Source of the DNA: Bdellovibrio bacteriovorus
GTDB taxonomy: Bacteria; Bdellovibrionota; Bdellovibrionia; Bdellovibrionales; Bdellovibrionaceae
NCBI RefSeq assembly: GCF_001592735.1
Contig: NZ_LUKE01000005.1
Location: 1 to 64,000 of the forward strand
DNA length: 64,000 bases
Reading direction: 5' to 3'
The notes beneath the pieces are model-generated. The model had not been told where the DNA came from. It did not search any database and saw nothing but the letters and a program-made list of their open reading frames with translations. Below, piece after piece: positions 42,828-51,939 of this stretch (position 1 is the stretch's first letter; each line of letters starts with the position of its first letter). The position numbers and the translations under genes are program-made.

Positions 42828-43508
42828 TTATAGAGCAATGACTTCAATTTTTGAAGGCAGTCCGAATTTTGCGGCTTGCGCACAACTCTGAAAATCGATG
42901 CGGTAAGAGCGAAGCGCGATTGTGTTCGGCGCGCATTCCACACTGGATCCGTACAAAATGTCTCCAACAATCGGAAACCCGTGGCGACTGAGATCAAAGC
43001 GCAGCTGATGCGGTCTTCCAGTCACCGGCTCTAAATCCCATTGCAAAAATCCGGCGGGATTTGTTCCTAAAAAGTGAGCATGAGTCAGACATGGCTTTCC
43101 TTGTGAACTTTCATAAGCTCGACGTTTCCCACGCAGCTGGCGGCTTTCCCAGGCATACCCTTGTCCCGGAACCAAAGAAATCGCCTCGCGATTGTTTTCA
43201 ACATCGGCCGGTATGTGAACAAAACTTTGAGATGTCGTCAGAGCTTGATAGGACTTATGGACCTGTTTTTTTTCAAACCAGCCGTTGGCCGCGCGATGGC
43301 TGTCGGCGTTCTTGGCGAAGACAACAAGCCCTGAGACCTCAAAATCCAAACGGTGTACGGGGTAAATTTGAAAGCCCAACTGATCTTGCAGTTCCTTACC
43401 TAAACAGCGACGCCCATCTTCTTCCGCAAACCGACTGGGGGTCGTCAAAACTCCAGAAGGTTTATCAGCAATAAAAAAATGTTCATTTTCAAAAACGGCC
43501 GAGATCAT
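42828..43508 (-). CDS. RluA-family pseudouridine synthase
   Basis: A 226-residue enzyme that isomerises uridine to pseudouridine in rRNA or tRNA. The N terminus HFFIADKPSGVLTTPSR and the catalytic VHRLDFEVSGLVVFAK, with the essential Asp, are clear. GRPHQLRFDLSRHGFPIVGDILYG completes the core. No N-terminal S4 domain is present. The ATG overlaps the rlmE stop by 4 bases, so both RNA-modifying enzymes are co-translated. The exact target base is unknown. Confidence 0.92.
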   Translation of the reverse strand: MISAVFENEHFFIADKPSGVLTTPSRFAEEDGRRCLGKELQDQLGFQIYPVHRLDFEVSGLVVFAKNADSHRAANGWFEKKQVHKSYQALTTSQSFVHIPADVENNREAISLVPGQGYAWESRQLRGKRRAYESSQGKPCLTHAHFLGTNPAGFLQWDLEPVTGRPHQLRFDLSRHGFPIVGDILYGSSVECAPNTIALRSYRIDFQSCAQAAKFGLPSKIEVIAL

Positions 43509-44095
43509 TTTTTCGTGATTCCCACCAAGAATATTTCTTTAGAAATCTTGCGGGTCGAGTCCGGCTTCACAGCTTCCACTTTCTGGAAAACCCTTTTCAT
43601 TTCATCACGAAGCTTGCTGAAATCGTCGCTATGAAAAAGTTTGCAGACAAAGTGCCCGTCTTTTTTTAGAAATCTTCGCGCCACATCCAACGCCAGTTCA
43701 CAAAGCTCCATGGACCGGGCTTGATCGGTCATGCGGATGCCCGTGGTTTTTGGCGCCATGTCGGACATAACAATATCAAAAGGTGGCAGAAACCCGTGCT
43801 CCTTAAAAATATCTTCTAAATTGAGATCGCGTAAATCTGCTTGGATAAAAACGGCGTTTTTAAGTTTCACCGTGACTGGACTTAGGTCCACACCCAAAAC
43901 GCGGCCGTGATCGCCCACCACTTTTGAAGCATATTGAGACCAGGAGCCGGGTGAAGCCCCTAGATCTAAAACCGTTTTTACGCCACGAAAGATTTTGAAC
44001 TTTTGGTCGATCTCTTCAAGCTTAAAAACGGAACGAGCCGCGAAGTTTTCTTGCTTGGCTTTACGGAAATAGTGATCACGAGGATTGTAAGTCAT
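43505..44095 (-). CDS. rlmE: 23S rRNA (uridine-2'-O) methyltransferase, RlmE/FtsJ family
   Basis: A 196-residue SAM-dependent methyltransferase. The SAM motif is VLDLGASPGSWSQY, and the K-D-K-E catalytic set of FtsJ enzymes is visible in order: Lys in ARSVFKLEEID, Asp in VMSDMAP, Lys in FVCKLFHS, and Glu in SKEIFLVG. In bacteria RlmE methylates U2552 of 23S rRNA in the A loop. It is coupled to a RluA-type synthase gene. Confidence 0.93.
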   Translation of the reverse strand: MTYNPRDHYFRKAKQENFAARSVFKLEEIDQKFKIFRGVKTVLDLGASPGSWSQYASKVVGDHGRVLGVDLSPVTVKLKNAVFIQADLRDLNLEDIFKEHGFLPPFDIVMSDMAPKTTGIRMTDQARSMELCELALDVARRFLKKDGHFVCKLFHSDDFSKLRDEMKRVFQKVEAVKPDSTRKISKEIFLVGITKK

Positions 44096-44201
44096 ATCGA
44101 AGGTTTATGTCTTTTCAACCCTCGATTGTCCACCACTTCTTTTGTGGTTCCCTTTTCTAAGCACATATAATAGAAAAGATTCATCTTAAAGAGGAGATAT
44201 C

Positions 44202-44408
44202 GTGAATTTGATTCTAGGCATGGCCTTCTTTTTTATCATTATCACGCTGATATTTGTGGCGATTGCCATTTTCTTACCAGAGTGGATGGGAATCACCGGC
44301 AATCACGCCAAACGCATTATCGCGGAACAACAGGAACAAAAACCGGAAGAACAAGGGGCCGAAGAAAAAGACTCTGCATCACCGACTTCCTCCCCTAAAA
44401 CTCACTAA
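44202..44408 (+). CDS. Small single-pass membrane protein
   Basis: A 68-residue protein with one N-terminal membrane helix (FFFIIITLIFVAIAIFL, about residues 9-25) and a charged tail rich in Glu, Gln, Lys and Ser. The start is GTG at 44202, well supported by AGAGGAG about 7 bases upstream. No family recognised. It lies convergent to, and overlapping by 4 bases, the transporter gene. Confidence 0.65.
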   Translation: MNLILGMAFFFIIITLIFVAIAIFLPEWMGITGNHAKRIIAEQQEQKPEEQGAEEKDSASPTSSPKTH

Positions 44409-45655
44409 GCCGGCTCTTTCACCTTCATTAAAAGCCAGCTGCCCGAAATAAAGAGCACTAAAAGACCCACCAATCCTAAACGCGAATTGCCCGTCACGGT
44501 CACACCGACGGCCACCACCAATGGCCCCAGGATCGAAGCAAAGCGGCCCACGATATTGAAAAATCCAAAGTACTCGCCACTAAGGTCTTTAGGAATCATG
44601 CGCGCAAACATGGAGCGGCTTAAAGACTGAACACCCCCTTGCACCATCCCGATCATGATCGCCAAAGCATAAAATTGCCAAGCTTCGGACATCCAGGTCG
44701 CCAAAATCACGGCGACGGAGTAAGCCGCGATACAACAGAGAATCGGTTTTTTTGTGCCCCAACGCTTGGTCACTGTTCCGAAGTAATAAGCACAAGGGAA
44801 GCCAATGAACTGGGTGATCAGCAAAGCCGCAATCAAATCTTTTGATCCCAATCCAATCGACATACCGTAATCCACGGCCATCGTCATCACGGTGTAAACG
44901 CCGTCAATAAAGAGCCAATAAGAAATTAAAAAGATCGCGATATTCGGTTCGGCCTTCATGGATTGTGCAGTCTCTTTAAGCCGTTGAATACTGGCTAACG
45001 TCAAACGCCCTACGTTTTCAACCGATCGCTCCGCTGCCGGCTCCGGAATATTTTTAAACAACGGAATACTGAAGATCGTCCACCACACCGCCACCGTCAC
45101 AAAAGATAAGCGCACGGCGGTGACGCCATCTGTAATTCCAAACCAGTGTGGGAATAAGTACATCAAGACGTTAAATAAAAATAAAACACCGCCGCCCAAA
45201 TACCCCATCGAATATCCCAGCGAGGAGACGTAATCTAAGTCTTTCGCGGGAGCCACATGAGGCAGTAATGATTCATAAAAAACAATGGCCGCATTAAACC
45301 CTAAAAACCCGATCCCGTAAGCCCACATGGCCGCTTCCCAGCCCCCCATGGGAATGAATCCCAACCAGAAGCTGCTAAGAACTCCCATCGCGGTGAAAAA
45401 AAAGCAGAAACCTTTTTTAAAGCCCTTGAGGTCGGCCACCACTCCTAATGTGGGGCTTAGGCAAGCCATGATAAGACTGGAAATAGAGATGACGGTCCCT
45501 AAGCGGGCCGTGGTGGTGACGGCGTCAATACCGGGGCTCCAGTATTCTTTAAAAAATACGGGAAAAAACCCGGCCATGATCGTGGTTGCAAAGGCACTAT
45601 TGGCCCAATCATAAAAAGCCCAACTGCGAATACGCTTTTTTTCTGCCACGTCCAC
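44405..45655 (-). CDS. MFS transporter, UMF1 / Atg22-like family
   Basis: A 416-residue permease with about twelve helices. The N terminus KKRIRSWAFYDWANSAFATTIMAGFFPVFF is diagnostic for the UMF1 group (relatives of yeast vacuolar Atg22, an amino-acid exporter). The substrate is unknown in bacteria; amino-acid or metabolite transport is inferred. A small membrane protein is encoded upstream on the same strand. Confidence 0.92.
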   Translation of the reverse strand: MDVAEKKRIRSWAFYDWANSAFATTIMAGFFPVFFKEYWSPGIDAVTTTARLGTVISISSLIMACLSPTLGVVADLKGFKKGFCFFFTAMGVLSSFWLGFIPMGGWEAAMWAYGIGFLGFNAAIVFYESLLPHVAPAKDLDYVSSLGYSMGYLGGGVLFLFNVLMYLFPHWFGITDGVTAVRLSFVTVAVWWTIFSIPLFKNIPEPAAERSVENVGRLTLASIQRLKETAQSMKAEPNIAIFLISYWLFIDGVYTVMTMAVDYGMSIGLGSKDLIAALLITQFIGFPCAYYFGTVTKRWGTKKPILCCIAAYSVAVILATWMSEAWQFYALAIMIGMVQGGVQSLSRSMFARMIPKDLSGEYFGFFNIVGRFASILGPLVVAVGVTVTGNSRLGLVGLLVLFISGSWLLMKVKEPA

Positions 45656-45719
45656 TTGTGACCTCCAACGTCTTCATTAGAGTTCACGCTTTCAGTATCA
45701 CGGGCAACAAAAAAATCTT

Positions 45720-45959
45720 TTACTTACGCGCAGGTTCGACTTGTTCCGGTCGCTCTAAATTTTCACTTTTAAATTCTTGGATCAAGCACACCGCGCCAAT
45801 TATCGTGCACGATGCGCCTAAGAGCAGGTAGACGTAGATACTCCGCCGATTCTCTTTAAAAAGATAAAAAGACAATCCGGTTATTATTAGCAACGGTCCT
45901 ATGACCGCAAGCGAGTTGAGCATTTGCCTTAAGGCAAATGTCCCGAAATCAAAGTTCAT
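45720..45959 (-). CDS. Small hypothetical membrane protein
   Basis: A 79-residue protein with two predicted membrane helices (LAVIGPLLIITGLSFYLF, and IYVYLLLGASCTIIGAVCLI) and a charged tail ending PEQVEPARK. ATG 45959 is preferred over GTG 45968 because AGGTGG lies 5 bases before it. No family recognised. It lies 64 bases upstream of the UMF1 transporter on the same strand. Confidence 0.6.
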   Translation of the reverse strand: MNFDFGTFALRQMLNSLAVIGPLLIITGLSFYLFKENRRSIYVYLLLGASCTIIGAVCLIQEFKSENLERPEQVEPARK

Positions 45960-46127
45960 AACCACCACCTACGTTCCGTTATTTGGTTACACTTTTACAT
46001 TTAATTATTAAACTTATCGGTGGTTAGATCGGGATCTTAAGTGGACTCGCATTACATTTCGCCGAAACGAATATAAACCGAGAGTCTCAAGAAGGGTCGT
46101 CTCGGTTTGGTAACTGATGAACAAAAA

Positions 46128-47762
46128 CTAGCGTGCCGCCAGTTCCTGTTGTTTTTTATGTTGGTAATAGTCGTAATCACCCTCATAGATGCGCAAATGA
46201 TTGCGATCAACTTCAAACACGCGAGTGGTGACTTCTCTTAAGAAATGGCGGTCATGCGATACGAGCATAACCGTGCCCGGGAAGTTTTTAATAGCTTCTA
46301 AAAGCAATTCACGCGAAACGATATCTAAATGATTCGTCGGCTCATCCAGAATTAAAAGATTCACCGGTTGCGCTAAGATCGTCGCTAACACCACGCGGGA
46401 TTTTTCACCTCCAGAAAGGATCGAGATTTTTTTCTCTGCATCTTCCCCGGAAAACTTAAAGGCCCCTAATAGAGTTCGCACGGTGCCTAACCCCGCATTG
46501 GGCATGCGTGAGTGAACCTCATCAATGATCGTCATTTTAGGATCTAAAACGTCCAAAGAGTTCTGGCTGAAATAACCTAAATTGATCGAAGCCCCTAAGG
46601 CCACCTTGCCCGAAGTCGGCTCGGTTTCACCGGCGATAATTTTTAACAACGTGGATTTACCTGCCCCGTTGACCCCGACCACCGCGATGCGATCCATGCG
46701 TTTAACTAAGGCGTTGGCCCCGGAAAATACGTTTTTCTCTTTGCCGTCATCGGTCTTCCAAATTTTTCCTAGGTTTTCAAATTTAACAACCTCATCCCCG
46801 CCGCGAGGGGGGACGGGCCATTCAAATTTGATTTCCAATTCTTCTGGCGGGATTTCGATACGATCAATTTTTTCCAACTTCTTCACGCGCGATTGCACTT
46901 GCGCCGCATGGGAGGCGCGGGCGGCAAAGCGCGCGATAAATTCTTCTTCTTTCGCGAGCATGTCTTCTTGACGTTTTGCCGCGGCAATCAATTGCTCTTT
47001 GCGAACTTGGCTTTCACGTTCATAGAAATCGTAGTTGCCCCCGTAAACGGTGATGGTTTTATTAGCGATTTCGACAATCTTCGTGACCAAGCGATTCATA
47101 AAATCACGGTCATGCGATGTCATTAAGATGGCACCTTTAAAATTCACCAGCCACTCTTCCAGCCACACGATAGATTCCACATCTAAGTGGTTCGTTGGTT
47201 CGTCCATCAGCAAAACTTCAGGATTGAGTACAAGGATTTTTGCTAAGGCGATACGCATTTTCCAACCGCCGGAAAAGCTTTCGGTCGGACGATTATAATC
47301 ATCAGGGCCGATACCAAGACCGGTTAAGATTTCTGCGGCACGTGATTCAAGATCGTATCCACCAAGACGTTCAAACTCCCCTTGAAGTTCCCCGTAGGTC
47401 TCTAAGATCTTCATCATTTCATCCGGATCTAAATCTGGATCCGAAAGTTTGGCTTCGTATTCCTGCATGCGTGCTTGCATGTCACCGATATTGCCCACCG
47501 CGGATTTCACTTCTTCCAGTGCCGTTTTCCCGCGCATGTCTTCGATGTTTTGCGAGAAGTAACCAATCACCGTGCGATCCGATTTTGAAACCGTTCCGCC
47601 GTCTACACCCTCTTCGCCGGTGATGATACGAAAGATCGTGGTTTTACCCGCACCATTGGGACCAACCAGGCCAATTTTTTCGCCGGAGTTAATTTGAAAA
47701 GAACCGTTACGGTACAGGATCTTATTCCCGTGCTGCTTAGAAATATTGCTTAAGTGAATCAT
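46128..47762 (-). CDS. ABC-F family ATPase
   Basis: A 544-residue soluble protein with two ABC domains and no membrane segment. The first Walker A is GPNGAGKTT (residues ~34-42) with signature FSGGWKMRIALAK and MDEPTNHLD; the second is GVNGAGKST with LSGGEKSR and LDEPTNHLD. The linker has the long charged helices of ABC-F proteins. Members act on the ribosome (EttA-, Uup- and YbiT-like) or give antibiotic resistance by target protection. The C-terminal extension is short, closer to YbiT. The ribosomal role is family knowledge. Confidence 0.94.
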   Translation of the reverse strand: MIHLSNISKQHGNKILYRNGSFQINSGEKIGLVGPNGAGKTTIFRIITGEEGVDGGTVSKSDRTVIGYFSQNIEDMRGKTALEEVKSAVGNIGDMQARMQEYEAKLSDPDLDPDEMMKILETYGELQGEFERLGGYDLESRAAEILTGLGIGPDDYNRPTESFSGGWKMRIALAKILVLNPEVLLMDEPTNHLDVESIVWLEEWLVNFKGAILMTSHDRDFMNRLVTKIVEIANKTITVYGGNYDFYERESQVRKEQLIAAAKRQEDMLAKEEEFIARFAARASHAAQVQSRVKKLEKIDRIEIPPEELEIKFEWPVPPRGGDEVVKFENLGKIWKTDDGKEKNVFSGANALVKRMDRIAVVGVNGAGKSTLLKIIAGETEPTSGKVALGASINLGYFSQNSLDVLDPKMTIIDEVHSRMPNAGLGTVRTLLGAFKFSGEDAEKKISILSGGEKSRVVLATILAQPVNLLILDEPTNHLDIVSRELLLEAIKNFPGTVMLVSHDRHFLREVTTRVFEVDRNHLRIYEGDYDYYQHKKQQELAAR

Positions 47763-47972
47763 GGTTCTTTATATATAACCCACGATCGACCAAGTCTCTG
47801 TTTAAATTTTTATTTTTTCGACCAGAATCTGGGCACACTTCACACCTTAAACAAAATGCCGCAAATTCAGGATTCTTTAAGATTAAAAACCTTAGATTTT
47901 TCAAATACTTCCGTAACACTTTGGATCCTCACATGGCCCGCCCGTTGCTTAGTTCTAGCGTAAGGGGCCCCG

Positions 47973-48755
47973 ATGACGACAAAAACACAATTTTTCACTC
48001 TGAAAAGCATGCAGTCCGTTTTGGTCGTAGCTTACTTATCTCTGATGTCTATAGGTTGTGCAAAAATGGGGCAATTCCCAGCTCTCTCTATCGACAATTC
48101 GAATTTAAGTTCGGGTATTGAGACCCCGGATAATGACTCTGCGGGCGGGCTCCCCCCTCCGGTGACGGAAGATCCCAGTTACAAAATGAAGCCCCTGGCT
48201 TGGGAATCAAGCTCTTACCCGGAACGCGCGAAGTGGTCGGCGTATTTACAAAGCATCATCATGAACCAATGGAGCAGTCTTCTTTCTGGCTCCTCCGACA
48301 TCACCGCTTTTTGCCCGACCTATAACTCTTTACAAAATGCCGAGCGCGCCAACGTGTGGGCGCAGATTTTTGTCGCCATCACTAAATATGAGAGTGCCTA
48401 TAGTCCCGTGTCCCGCATGCACGAAACGACGATGGGAACAGACCCGGTCACGGGGCAACCTGTGTACTCTGAAGGGCTTTTACAGCTGTCCTATCAAGAC
48501 GTGCAGTGGGCCAAGTGGTGTGAGTTTAGCTGGGCTGCGGATAAAAATTTAAGCCCTACTTCGCCTACGAAATCCATCTTAGACCCTTACAAGAACCTAA
48601 ATTGTGGAGTCGGCATCATGGCTCAACAGATCAAAAATAAAGGCGCTATCGTCTTGAATTCCGGGGTGTATTGGGCCGTGCTCAAGGGCAATGGTAAGTA
48701 CCAGCAAATAAGCGGAATTCAGTCTATTGTGAAGTCTCTTTCATTATGCAAATAG
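47973..48755 (+). CDS. Lysozyme-fold (transglycosylase SLT-like) lipoprotein, paralogue A
   Basis: A 260-residue protein with a lipoprotein signal (LMSIGC, Cys29) and a Pro/Ser-rich linker to about residue 68. The domain beyond has a lysozyme/SLT pattern: ITKYESAYSP with Glu140 as a candidate catalytic acid, SEGLLQLSYQDV, and NCGVGIMAQQI. It shares this order and spacing, and conserved Cys (ITAFCPTYNSL, AKWCEF, NLNC, final LSLC), with the protein at 50967-51854. Peptidoglycan cleavage is likely but not shown. It is upstream of a DEAD-box helicase gene. Confidence 0.78.
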   Translation: MTTKTQFFTLKSMQSVLVVAYLSLMSIGCAKMGQFPALSIDNSNLSSGIETPDNDSAGGLPPPVTEDPSYKMKPLAWESSSYPERAKWSAYLQSIIMNQWSSLLSGSSDITAFCPTYNSLQNAERANVWAQIFVAITKYESAYSPVSRMHETTMGTDPVTGQPVYSEGLLQLSYQDVQWAKWCEFSWAADKNLSPTSPTKSILDPYKNLNCGVGIMAQQIKNKGAIVLNSGVYWAVLKGNGKYQQISGIQSIVKSLSLCK

Positions 48756-48784
48756 TTCATAAAAACGCGGCTGAGGCAAAATAT

Positions 48785-48856
48785 ATAGAGCTTTTGCCCG
48801 CCACATCGTCTATCTTGCGCTTTCATAAAACAGAGGGCATTTGATAGAGCTTTTGC
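48785..48856 (+). repeat. Short direct repeat in the leader of the DEAD-box gene
   Basis: ATAGAGCTTTTGC occurs at 48785-48797 and 48844-48856, 59 bases apart. The bases after the copies (CCGC and GGGC) are nearly complementary, so they could pair. It lies about 100-170 bases upstream of the helicase start. Confidence 0.5.
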
Positions 48857-48952
48857 GGGCTAATGAGAGTTCGCATTCGACGAAGCTTCACTGAAGGTCC
48901 TCTCCATATTTGGGTGCATTTTATTTGATCACCCTTCAGGAAGGTTCCCTTA

Positions 48953-50803
48953 ATGACTCCAGTCACTACTGTTGATAATTTTGAAAGCTTTGGTTTAAGC
49001 ACGCTTCTTTTAGCGTCTATGTCTGACATGGGTTTCACCACCCCTACTCCCATCCAACGCCAAGCTTTGCCTTTGCTTTTAGCCGGCGCTCAAGACTTTA
49101 TCGGTCTTGCTTCTACGGGCACGGGTAAAACAGCGGCTTTCGGTATTCCTCTTATTGAAAACATTGATGCCACCATCAAAGACACCCAAGCTCTGGTGAT
49201 GAGCCCCACGCGTGAATTAGCCCTGCAAGTGGCTGAGCAATTGGCTTTGTTAGGTAAGAAAAAAGGCGTTCGCGTCGTGACGATTTATGGTGGTTCCAGC
49301 TACCGCACACAAATGGAAGGTATTAAACGTGGCGCCCACATCGTGGTCGCGACACCGGGCCGTTTGGTAGATTTCTTAGAACAAAAAATCATCAAACTGC
49401 AAAAAGTGAAAACGGTCGTTTTAGATGAAGCCGATGAGATGCTTTCTATGGGCTTTAAAGAAGACATGGAATTTATCTTAAAAGCGACTCAACCCGATGA
49501 CGCTGCTGATTCGGCACGCGCGGCTTGCCGTACTTGGTTGTTTTCCGCAACGATGAGCCCTGAAGTAAAACGTCTTTCATCGACTTACTTAGACAATCCA
49601 GAAACTGTTCAAGTCAATAAAGTCGGCGCAGCTGAGACTATCGAACAAGTTTATTACACGGTGAAAGATTCTTATAAAACAGAAGTGATCGGCCGCTTGT
49701 TACAAACTCTTCCAGAATTTTACGGCATCATCTTCTGCCAAACCAAAATGGAAGTGGCAGAGCTTGCTGACGTATTAACTCAACGGGGTTTCCCCGCAGA
49801 TTCTTTGCACGGGGATAAATCACAACAAGAGCGTGAAGCGACTTTGAAAAAGTTCAAACGCCGTGACGTGAAAGTCATCGTGGCGACGGACGTGGCGGCG
49901 CGTGGTTTAGACATCAAAGATCTTACTCACGTGATCAATCACTCTTTACCATGGGATTCAGAGTCTTATGTTCACCGTATCGGTCGTACCGGCCGTAACG
50001 GACAAAAAGGCACGGCGATCACTTTGGTCAATCCCGCGCAATTAAACCTTCTTCGTCGCGTGATGATCAATACAAAAGCGGTCCTTGTAAAAGGCGTGAT
50101 CCCTTCAGCAGATGAAGTTGCGGGTCTAAAAATCAAAGACGTTTTAGAGCGCGTCGGCACCATGAAAACCGAAGCTCCAGAACTCGAGTTGGCGGCGGAT
50201 TTAATCCAAGATCTTATCCAAGCCGGCGAAATCGACTTTAAAGAGCTTTCTAAAGAAGATCTTTTAGCTCGCTTTATTGTCGCTTACTTCCCGAACGTGT
50301 TTGTTAAAAATGATTCTTTCATGGATTATATGGGCGACCGTATTCCTCGCGAATTGTTGCCTCGTGATGCTCAAGACAACCGCTTCACTCGCAACCGTGA
50401 AGGTGGCGGTGATGATCGCGGGCCTCGTCGTGGCGGTGGTCGCTTCGGCGGTCGCGGCGGTGGCGGCGGATTCCGTGGTCGTAATGACCGTGGTGATCGC
50501 GGCGAGCGCGCTGAATTTTCTGGCGGCGGTGAGCGCTCTGAGCGTCCTCGTTTTAACGACCGTGGTGGTGAAGACCGCGCCCCGCGTGGTGAGCGTTCTT
50601 TCCGCGCAAGACCTTCTGAAGGTGGCGTAGGTGGGTTTCGTTCTGAGCGTGCTCCCCGCGCGGAAAGATCTGAGCGCAGCGAGCGTTCTGAAAGACCGGC
50701 TTCTGCTCGCGGGGCCGAAGCCCGTGGTGGGGACCGTCCAGAACGCCGTGACCACCCCGGAATCAAAAGATTCCGCGCGGGTAAAAAGCGTTACGATGAC
50801 TAG
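48953..50803 (+). CDS. DEAD-box RNA helicase with Arg/Gly-rich tail
   Basis: A 616-residue ATP-dependent RNA helicase. Motifs in order: Q motif PTPIQRQALP (31-40), Walker A ASTGTGKT (53-60), PTRELA, TPGRLVDF, DEAD (158-161), SAT (198-200) and HRIGRTGR. The helicase core ends near residue 375, followed by a helical segment and, from about residue 475, an Arg/Gly/Ser-rich disordered tail with RGG-like repeats that would bind RNA or drive condensation. It resembles DeaD/CsdA/RhlE-type factors in ribosome assembly and cold adaptation. Lysozyme-fold paralogue genes flank it. Confidence 0.94.
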   Translation: MTPVTTVDNFESFGLSTLLLASMSDMGFTTPTPIQRQALPLLLAGAQDFIGLASTGTGKTAAFGIPLIENIDATIKDTQALVMSPTRELALQVAEQLALLGKKKGVRVVTIYGGSSYRTQMEGIKRGAHIVVATPGRLVDFLEQKIIKLQKVKTVVLDEADEMLSMGFKEDMEFILKATQPDDAADSARAACRTWLFSATMSPEVKRLSSTYLDNPETVQVNKVGAAETIEQVYYTVKDSYKTEVIGRLLQTLPEFYGIIFCQTKMEVAELADVLTQRGFPADSLHGDKSQQEREATLKKFKRRDVKVIVATDVAARGLDIKDLTHVINHSLPWDSESYVHRIGRTGRNGQKGTAITLVNPAQLNLLRRVMINTKAVLVKGVIPSADEVAGLKIKDVLERVGTMKTEAPELELAADLIQDLIQAGEIDFKELSKEDLLARFIVAYFPNVFVKNDSFMDYMGDRIPRELLPRDAQDNRFTRNREGGGDDRGPRRGGGRFGGRGGGGGFRGRNDRGDRGERAEFSGGGERSERPRFNDRGGEDRAPRGERSFRARPSEGGVGGFRSERAPRAERSERSERSERPASARGAEARGGDRPERRDHPGIKRFRAGKKRYDD

Positions 50804-50880
50804 TCGACATTAAAGATGTGCAAATATTACCCGGCGACCGAAATGGTCGCCCCCTAACAGGGGCTTTGGGGGAAAATTAC

Positions 50881-50911
50881 AATAGGAAGGGCTGAAACCC
50901 TTCCTATTTTT
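50881..50911 (+). terminator. Intrinsic terminator after the DEAD-box gene
   Basis: AATAGGAAGGG (50881-50891) pairs perfectly with CCCTTCCTATT (50898-50908), followed by TTT. A separate GGCGACC/GGTCGCC hairpin (50833-50851) lies upstream. Confidence 0.88.
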
Positions 50912-50966
50912 ATTTGGCGAAGGCCCTACTGTTGCTATGCCCCCTGATAGGATGGAGTGCCCCCGC

Positions 50967-51854
50967 ATGAAAAAAATGGCTCTGATTATTTCGATGGTTG
51001 TTGGAAGTTTGGCTCACGCTTCTTTAAGTTCGAACGCGGACCTAGATTACGGCCAAACCCCTTCTGCGCAGTTTTACACCAGTTATCAATTAGAAAAACT
51101 GAACGCCGAACTCCTAAGAAACCTTTATTCCGTCGAAGTCGCCGGTGCAGGTGCCGAGTCCATTGGCAAAGTGAATGATCTTATGCGCTTTGCAAACAAA
51201 TGCGACAACTTTGCCACGCTTGATGATATGGGCAAGTGGGGTCAGCTGATTTTAGAAGAGCTAAAACGCAATCGTTACACCGAGCTTTATCGTGGAGCTC
51301 CTGATTTAACCCAAAGCTGCCCTAACTTTAACAGCATGAACGACGACGGTCGCGAAGTCGTATGGGTGATGGTGGTCAATGCCATGGCTCACCTTGAAAG
51401 TTCGTGCACTTTAAACATTCCTGCCAAAGGCCCCAACGGTGCTTTGATCGGTCTTTTGCAATTGCACAATGGCGCTGAACAAAAGTATGCGAAATATTGC
51501 AAAAAAGGAGATGGCAAAACAGCCGAAGGCACTTTCCGTTGCGGTCTTTCTATGCTTGAAGGTCAGCTTTCTCGCGACAACTCTTTGTTTTCGAGAAAAT
51601 CTTACTGGGATGTTTTACGCCCACAAGCGAAGAGCCAAAAATATTTGAAGATCCAAAAGGCTTTGAAAAATCTTTCTATCTGCAAGATCGGTTCAGCGCC
51701 GATTCCAAGCCAAAGCGAAATAAAGAATATCCCAGTGCCAATTCCACGTCCGTCGATCGTTGAACCTTCCACTGTGGAAGAAGCAATTCAAGCAAGTGAA
51801 CCCGTCGATGAGGGCAAACAAGCGGGCTCCTTAGGGGGGCAAACGGGGCTGTAA
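50967..51854 (+). CDS. Lysozyme-fold (transglycosylase SLT-like) secreted protein, paralogue B
   Basis: A 295-residue protein with a cleavable signal peptide (ALIISMVVGSLAHA) from ATG 50967; GGAG lies about 9 bases upstream. The frame is open 10 codons further up. A domain of about 130 residues parallels that of the 47973 protein: CPNFNSMNDDGREVVWVM, AMAHLESSC (candidate Glu144), IGLLQLHNGAEQKYAKYC, FRCGLSMLEGQL, and a final ALKNLSIC. A Pro/Ser/Glu-rich tail of about 60 residues is unique to this copy. Cell-wall cleavage is probable but not proven. Confidence 0.78.
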   Translation: MKKMALIISMVVGSLAHASLSSNADLDYGQTPSAQFYTSYQLEKLNAELLRNLYSVEVAGAGAESIGKVNDLMRFANKCDNFATLDDMGKWGQLILEELKRNRYTELYRGAPDLTQSCPNFNSMNDDGREVVWVMVVNAMAHLESSCTLNIPAKGPNGALIGLLQLHNGAEQKYAKYCKKGDGKTAEGTFRCGLSMLEGQLSRDNSLFSRKSYWDVLRPQAKSQKYLKIQKALKNLSICKIGSAPIPSQSEIKNIPVPIPRPSIVEPSTVEEAIQASEPVDEGKQAGSLGGQTGL

Positions 51855-51939
51855 TAAGCTCCCCACACTAAGACGCAATTGACTTTTTTTAGAGTGAGGC
51901 TTACCTCTTTCTTCATCAAAATTTAGAGGAGCCTCTCTC

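Noticed and set aside
50264-50755. Long open frame antisense to the C-terminal part of the DEAD-box gene
   Set aside because: It mirrors the Arg/Gly-rich codons of the real gene; it is low complexity with no ribosome site, so it is a composition shadow.
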